DNA from: UMGS1312 sp964631595
GTDB lineage: Bacteria > Bacillota > Clostridia > Oscillospirales > CAG-272
NCBI GenBank assembly: GCA_964631595.1
Contig: CAZVXL010000004.1
Span: forward strand, 1-64,000
Direction of reading: 5' to 3'
DNA length: 64,000 bases
Part shown: positions 60,661-64,000 of the stretch, piece after piece
How the letters are laid out: the number at the start of each line of letters is the position of its first letter
How positions within the stretch are numbered: the stretch's first letter is position 1
Notes under the pieces: model-generated
Databases searched by the model: none
What the model was told of the DNA's origin: nothing
What the model saw: only the letters and a program-made list of their open reading frames with translations
Position numbers and translations under genes: made by a program

Positions 60661-60687
60661 AACCGTGCATATCGGCGCGGTTTTTTC
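60661..60687 (+). terminator. Terminator between SRP RNA and dnaX
   Basis: ACCGTGC-atatcg-GCGCGGT hairpin followed by TTTTTT. dnaX would need read-through, or a promoter I did not find. Confidence 0.75.
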
Positions 60688-60718
60688 CTGACTTTATCTT
60701 GCGGAAGGGGTGAGCGCC

Positions 60719-62323
60719 GTGCATCTTGCATTATACCGAAAATACCGTCCACAGGTATTTGACGACGTGGTCGGTCAGGAGCATATCACCTCCGTGCTGA
60801 AGTATCAGGCGGCGCAGGACAAGGTGTCCCACGCATACCTTTTCTGCGGCTCAAGGGGAACCGGAAAGACCTCCTCGGCAAAGATACTTGCAAAGGCGGT
60901 GAACTGCCTCTCTCCGGAGAACGGAAATCCCTGCGGCAAATGCGAGGCGTGCCTTGCGGTGGATTCGGGTACTGCCACGGACGTGGTGGAGATGGACGCC
61001 GCATCGAATAACGGTGTTGACAATATACGTGAGCTTCGCGACGAGGTCACCTACGCACCTGCGATGCTTCGCAGACGTGTGTATATCATAGATGAGGTGC
61101 ATATGCTCTCCACCAGCGCCTTTAATGCGCTTCTCAAGACTCTTGAGGAGCCGCCGGAGCATGTGCTTTTTATTCTTGCGACAACGGAGCTTCATAAGCT
61201 TCCCGCGACGATAATATCCCGCTGTCAGCGGTTTGATTTCCGTAGGATAGGAATAGACGACATAGTCGGTCGGCTTTCGTATATAGCGGAGCAGGAGAGG
61301 ATATCGCTTGAGCGCAGTGCCGCGGAGCGCATCGCGAGGATCGCGGAGGGCGGCATGAGAGATGCGGTCAGCCTTCTTGAGCTTTGCGCCGGAGGCGGAG
61401 CCGAGGTGAATGAGGCTCATGTCGAAGAAATACTCGGTGTTTCCGGCTATACGGCGGTGTGCGATACCGCGAGATATGTGGCAAAGGGAGACATGAAGGC
61501 TCTGTTCGGAGCAGTTGCCAAGGCTTGCGAGAATAAGGATATCTCCGTTTTTTGGCAGGAGCTTCTTTCCTTTTGGCGAGATATGCTCGTTGCGAAATAC
61601 GCGGACGATTTCAGAGAATATCTTGATATTACCGAGAGCGAGGCGGAGCTTCTGGCGGATACCGCCGCTCTGTTCCCGCTCGGAACGCTTGTGTATCAGT
61701 CGGGCATCATGGACGAGGCGATGAGGGCGATGACGCGCTCACCGCAGACCAAGAGAGTGACGGCGGAGCTTGCGTTTGTGAGAATGTGCAGACCGGAGGC
61801 GGATTCCTCCGCCGAGGCGCTTGCCGCTCGTGTGTCCGAGCTTGAGGATAAAATAAGACTTCTCGGTGCCGGTGTCGTCCCGATGACTGCGCGGGACAGC
61901 GTGAATGTCACCTCCCCCGCCGAGGAGAAGCCCGCGCGCGCGGACGCTGCGGCGGAGAGAGCGCGTGCCGACGACCCATCAAAGGTCGAGACTGTGCAAA
62001 AAACGCAGGTCGCGGCGGGGACTACGGAGTATTCGCCTGTTCCCGATATGAGCGGCGTGATCGAAAAGCTGACGAGAACGAGCCCGATGGCAGTGGACTT
62101 CTTGCGGATGTCGAGGGTGGAGATATCCGCCGACGGCGGCAAGATAAGAGTTATCCCCGAAAACGATTTTGCAGGGCAGATGCTCTCGGGGGAGGATACC
62201 CTGCGGGCTGTGGCGGAGGCATTTTTGCTTACCGGAGTTTGCGATGTTCTGCCGTCGGTAGCTGTCGAAAAGGCAGTGCCAAAGAAAAAGAGCATTGCGG
62301 CGGATGAGCTGTTCGGACTGTAA
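60719..62323 (+). CDS. dnaX: DNA polymerase III subunit gamma/tau
   Basis: 534 residues. GTG 60719 is chosen because GGAAGGGG ends eight bases before it and gives the usual MHLALYRKYRP start; the GTG at 60710 overlaps that site. Walker A GSRGTGKTSSAK, zinc-binding CGKCEAC with upstream/downstream Cys, DEVHMLS and the SRC sensor (IISRCQRFDF) are intact. It loads the beta clamp. The C-terminal tail is Ala/Glu-rich (tau-like). No AAAAAA-type slippage site is obvious. Confidence 0.95.
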   Translation: MHLALYRKYRPQVFDDVVGQEHITSVLKYQAAQDKVSHAYLFCGSRGTGKTSSAKILAKAVNCLSPENGNPCGKCEACLAVDSGTATDVVEMDAASNNGVDNIRELRDEVTYAPAMLRRRVYIIDEVHMLSTSAFNALLKTLEEPPEHVLFILATTELHKLPATIISRCQRFDFRRIGIDDIVGRLSYIAEQERISLERSAAERIARIAEGGMRDAVSLLELCAGGGAEVNEAHVEEILGVSGYTAVCDTARYVAKGDMKALFGAVAKACENKDISVFWQELLSFWRDMLVAKYADDFREYLDITESEAELLADTAALFPLGTLVYQSGIMDEAMRAMTRSPQTKRVTAELAFVRMCRPEADSSAEALAARVSELEDKIRLLGAGVVPMTARDSVNVTSPAEEKPARADAAAERARADDPSKVETVQKTQVAAGTTEYSPVPDMSGVIEKLTRTSPMAVDFLRMSRVEISADGGKIRVIPENDFAGQMLSGEDTLRAVAEAFLLTGVCDVLPSVAVEKAVPKKKSIAADELFGL

Positions 62324-62371
62324 CGGCTCCGCGCCATATAATAATGTAATAATTTAAGGAGAAAACAGGCA

Positions 62372-62719
62372 ATGAAAGCAAGACTTCCCAAGGGTATGGG
62401 CGGCGGCCCTACCGATATGAACAGCATGATAAAGCAGGCTCAGAAGATGCAGGAGGATATGACCGCACTTCAAGAGGAGCTTGATCTGAAGGAGTACGAG
62501 GTCGCCGCAGGCGGCGGCGCCGTGACCGTCAGGATCAACGGCAAGTCCGAGGTGCTCGGCATCGAGATCGACCCCGAGATCGTCGACCCAGATGATATCG
62601 AGACCCTGCAGGATATCCTCGTGGCGGGTGTCAACGAGGCGATAAAGAGAGTGAATGAGACAAATTCCTCCGAAATGTCGAAGATCACCGGATCGCTCAA
62701 TATGGCGGAGCTTTTCTGA
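62372..62719 (+). CDS. YbaB/EbfC family nucleoid-associated protein
   Basis: 115 residues with the YbaB core (MNSMIKQAQKMQEDMTALQE; VTVRINGKSEVLGIEIDPEIV). Forms a DNA-binding dimer. Conserved dnaX-ybaB-recR order. AAGGAG eight to ten bases before the ATG. Confidence 0.95.
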   Translation: MKARLPKGMGGGPTDMNSMIKQAQKMQEDMTALQEELDLKEYEVAAGGGAVTVRINGKSEVLGIEIDPEIVDPDDIETLQDILVAGVNEAIKRVNETNSSEMSKITGSLNMAELF

Positions 62720-62722
62720 TAA

Positions 62723-63322
62723 ATGGCTGAGTATATAGAGCAGATAGAGCATCTTGCGGACTGCTTCAGACATCTTGACGGAGTAGGGCGCAAGAGCGCA
62801 CTCAGAATGGTGTTTTCCGTGCTTGATATGTCGGAGGATGAGGTGCGCGAGTTTGCCGAGGCGCTGACGGCACTGAAGACCGATATCGGCTACTGCCCAG
62901 ACTGCTGTAATATCTCCGACGGCGGGCTTTGCCCCGTGTGTGCCGATCCGGAGAGAGACCGCACTCAGCTTTGCGTTGTCGAGGATTTCCGTGCGGTGGC
63001 GGCTGTCGAGCGCGCCAAGGGCTATAACGGGCTTTACCACGTGCTGCACGGCTCCATATCCCCGATGAAGGGAGTGGGACCGGACGATCTCACCGTAAAG
63101 GAGCTCATCTCACGCCTGAAAAAGGGCGGTATAGACGAGGTGATACTTGCCACAAATCCGACCGTAGAGGGCGAAACAACGGCAATGTATCTCTCAAGGC
63201 TCATCTCTCCTCTCGGGATACGGACAAGCCGAATAGCAAACGGCGTCCCTGTGGGTGGAGATCTTGAATATACCGATGAGATAACTATGCGAAAGGCACT
63301 TGAAGGAAGATACGAGCTTTAG
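62723..63322 (+). CDS. recR: Recombination mediator RecR
   Basis: 199 residues. Helix-hairpin-helix (LDGVGRKSALRMVF), zinc finger CPDCCNISDGGLCPVC, and Toprim domain (LCVVEDFRAVAAVE, LATNPTVEGETTAMYL). With RecF/RecO it loads RecA at gaps. It starts 3 bases after the ybaB stop. Confidence 0.96.
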   Translation: MAEYIEQIEHLADCFRHLDGVGRKSALRMVFSVLDMSEDEVREFAEALTALKTDIGYCPDCCNISDGGLCPVCADPERDRTQLCVVEDFRAVAAVERAKGYNGLYHVLHGSISPMKGVGPDDLTVKELISRLKKGGIDEVILATNPTVEGETTAMYLSRLISPLGIRTSRIANGVPVGGDLEYTDEITMRKALEGRYEL

Positions 63323-63490
63323 CGACGAAAATTCGACATTATTTTCGATGTTTACAAAATATGATATAATTTTGCTTCGCTTGTGAATATAATTAGAAAG
63401 GCTTGTCCCGATTTTTCGGGGATCCGCGACCGCTTACGGAGCGCGGAGCCGATTTCGTAATGACGCATTTTTGCGCGTTAATATATATCA

Positions 63491-64000
63491 ATGAAAGGGA
63501 GGAAAAGACCGCGATGCGGTCTGGAAGCGATTTTGGAAAGATTATTCGAATACCTCAAGAGAAGTCTGAAGATCGCCAGAAAGAGTATCTTTTTTAACTT
63601 CAAGCAGTACATATATTTCTTTATTGCATTGCTTATAGTTCAGATGTTCTACGGCATCATGACTATCTCCGCGTACAACAACAGAGTTGTTGAGCGTGAT
63701 TCCGCGGTGAGCGAGTATAACTATGATATAATGCTGTCTCACCTCAACGAATCGCAGTATCTGAAGGTCAAGAATTACGGCGGTTCGGAGTTCTCCGGCG
63801 ATAAGTACTACAAGCTGCTTGAGGGCGGCACCGCAGAGTACACCGACGGAGGAGACAAGTACTACGACGTCCGTCTCGTATTTACCGAGAAGGATACGGG
63901 GGCATGTCTCAACAAGTTTACCGATCAGTATTACAATGTCAAGGAGCAGAAGGGTGCACTTCTGACCGGCGCCGACGCTAATAATAAATTCTATTATTAC
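63491..64000 (+). CDS. Membrane protein, probable ABC/FtsX-type permease N-terminal part (cut by window end)
   Basis: Open to the window end. After a basic start the frame gives YLKRSLKIARKSIFFNFKQY, a helix (FFIALLIVQMFYGIMTI), then an extracytoplasmic domain of more than 100 residues. That layout matches FtsX/MacB-type permeases. The start is uncertain: ATG 63491 lacks a ribosome site, while TTG 63533 has GGAAG five bases upstream. TATAAT at 63365-63370 may be its -10 box. Confidence 0.5.
   Translation, partial: MKGRKRPRCGLEAILERLFEYLKRSLKIARKSIFFNFKQYIYFFIALLIVQMFYGIMTISAYNNRVVERDSAVSEYNYDIMLSHLNESQYLKVKNYGGSEFSGDKYYKLLEGGTAEYTDGGDKYYDVRLVFTEKDTGACLNKFTDQYYNVKEQKGALLTGADANNKFYYY

Noticed and set aside
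60710..60718. dnaX start at GTG 60710
   Set aside because: This codon overlaps the ribosome-binding site; GTG 60719 has correct spacing and gives the conserved N terminus.
1..64000. CRISPR array or insertion sequence
   Set aside because: No regularly spaced short repeats, transposase frames or paired terminal inverted repeats were seen.

Overview
The window looks like a chromosome segment of an anaerobic Clostridia member (Bacillota), probably a gut- or fibre-associated relative of Oscillospirales. The evidence is: the rpmH-rnpA-yidD-yidC-jag cluster; a large (about 270 nt) Gram-positive-type SRP RNA directly upstream of dnaX-ybaB-recR; a GerA/SpoVAF-family germination protein, a CD1247-type protein and a DUF6514 protein; Flx/Hdr electron-transfer genes; a dockerin-bearing secreted protein; and sigma-A promoters that almost all read TTGACA-17 bp-TATAAT. 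The exact lineage cannot be read from the sequence alone.

Layout. 1-7.3 kb is a scarred accessory zone. It holds tRNA-Ser 3' ends in direct repeat, a GH2 glycosidase, a duplicated pnuC leader RNA fused to half a tRNA, a dockerin/DUF4091 secreted protein, a decayed ABC-transporter ATPase end, a decayed prophage morphogenesis block and pnuC itself. 7.4-15.3 kb is housekeeping: a CmpB-type membrane protein, trmL, rnhA, a DUF1294 protein, comEC, trmO, a Cys-rich unknown and a tRNA-Gly/Arg/His array.

15.4-26.8 kb is the most interesting part: one apparent 11-gene operon. Its order is an LDH-family dehydrogenase with a malate-type specificity residue, fumC, hdrB, hdrC, hdrA, flxD(mvhD), flxC, flxB, flxA, an FrdB-like Fe-S subunit and an FrdA-like flavoprotein. 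Read together, it encodes oxaloacetate -> malate -> fumarate -> succinate, with the last step physically linked to a NADH-oxidising, flavin-bifurcating Flx-Hdr complex and with no membrane anchor. I infer a soluble NADH/ferredoxin-coupled fumarate reductase system; this is a hypothesis, not shown.

26.8-44 kb holds yigZ, a JAMM-hflX fusion, the rpmH cluster, an EamA transporter, an RNHCP protein, a D,D-carboxypeptidase, efp, a CD1247 protein, a Gfo/Idh/MocA oxidoreductase, cinA, a candidate small RNA (39458-39553), lipoproteins including a trigger-factor-like PPIase, and a GH27 alpha-galactosidase. 44-47 kb is a feoA-feoB-FeoB-associated iron uptake operon with four copies of a DtxR/IdeR-like inverted repeat. 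47-53.7 kb has a DUF4838 protein, putP, a divergent TetR-type regulator, a germination protein and Mini-RNase III. 53.7-59.8 kb is a moxR-DUF58-transglutaminase operon. 60.2-64 kb is SRP RNA-dnaX-ybaB-recR followed by a membrane protein cut by the window end. I saw no CRISPR array, no insertion sequence and no rRNA.
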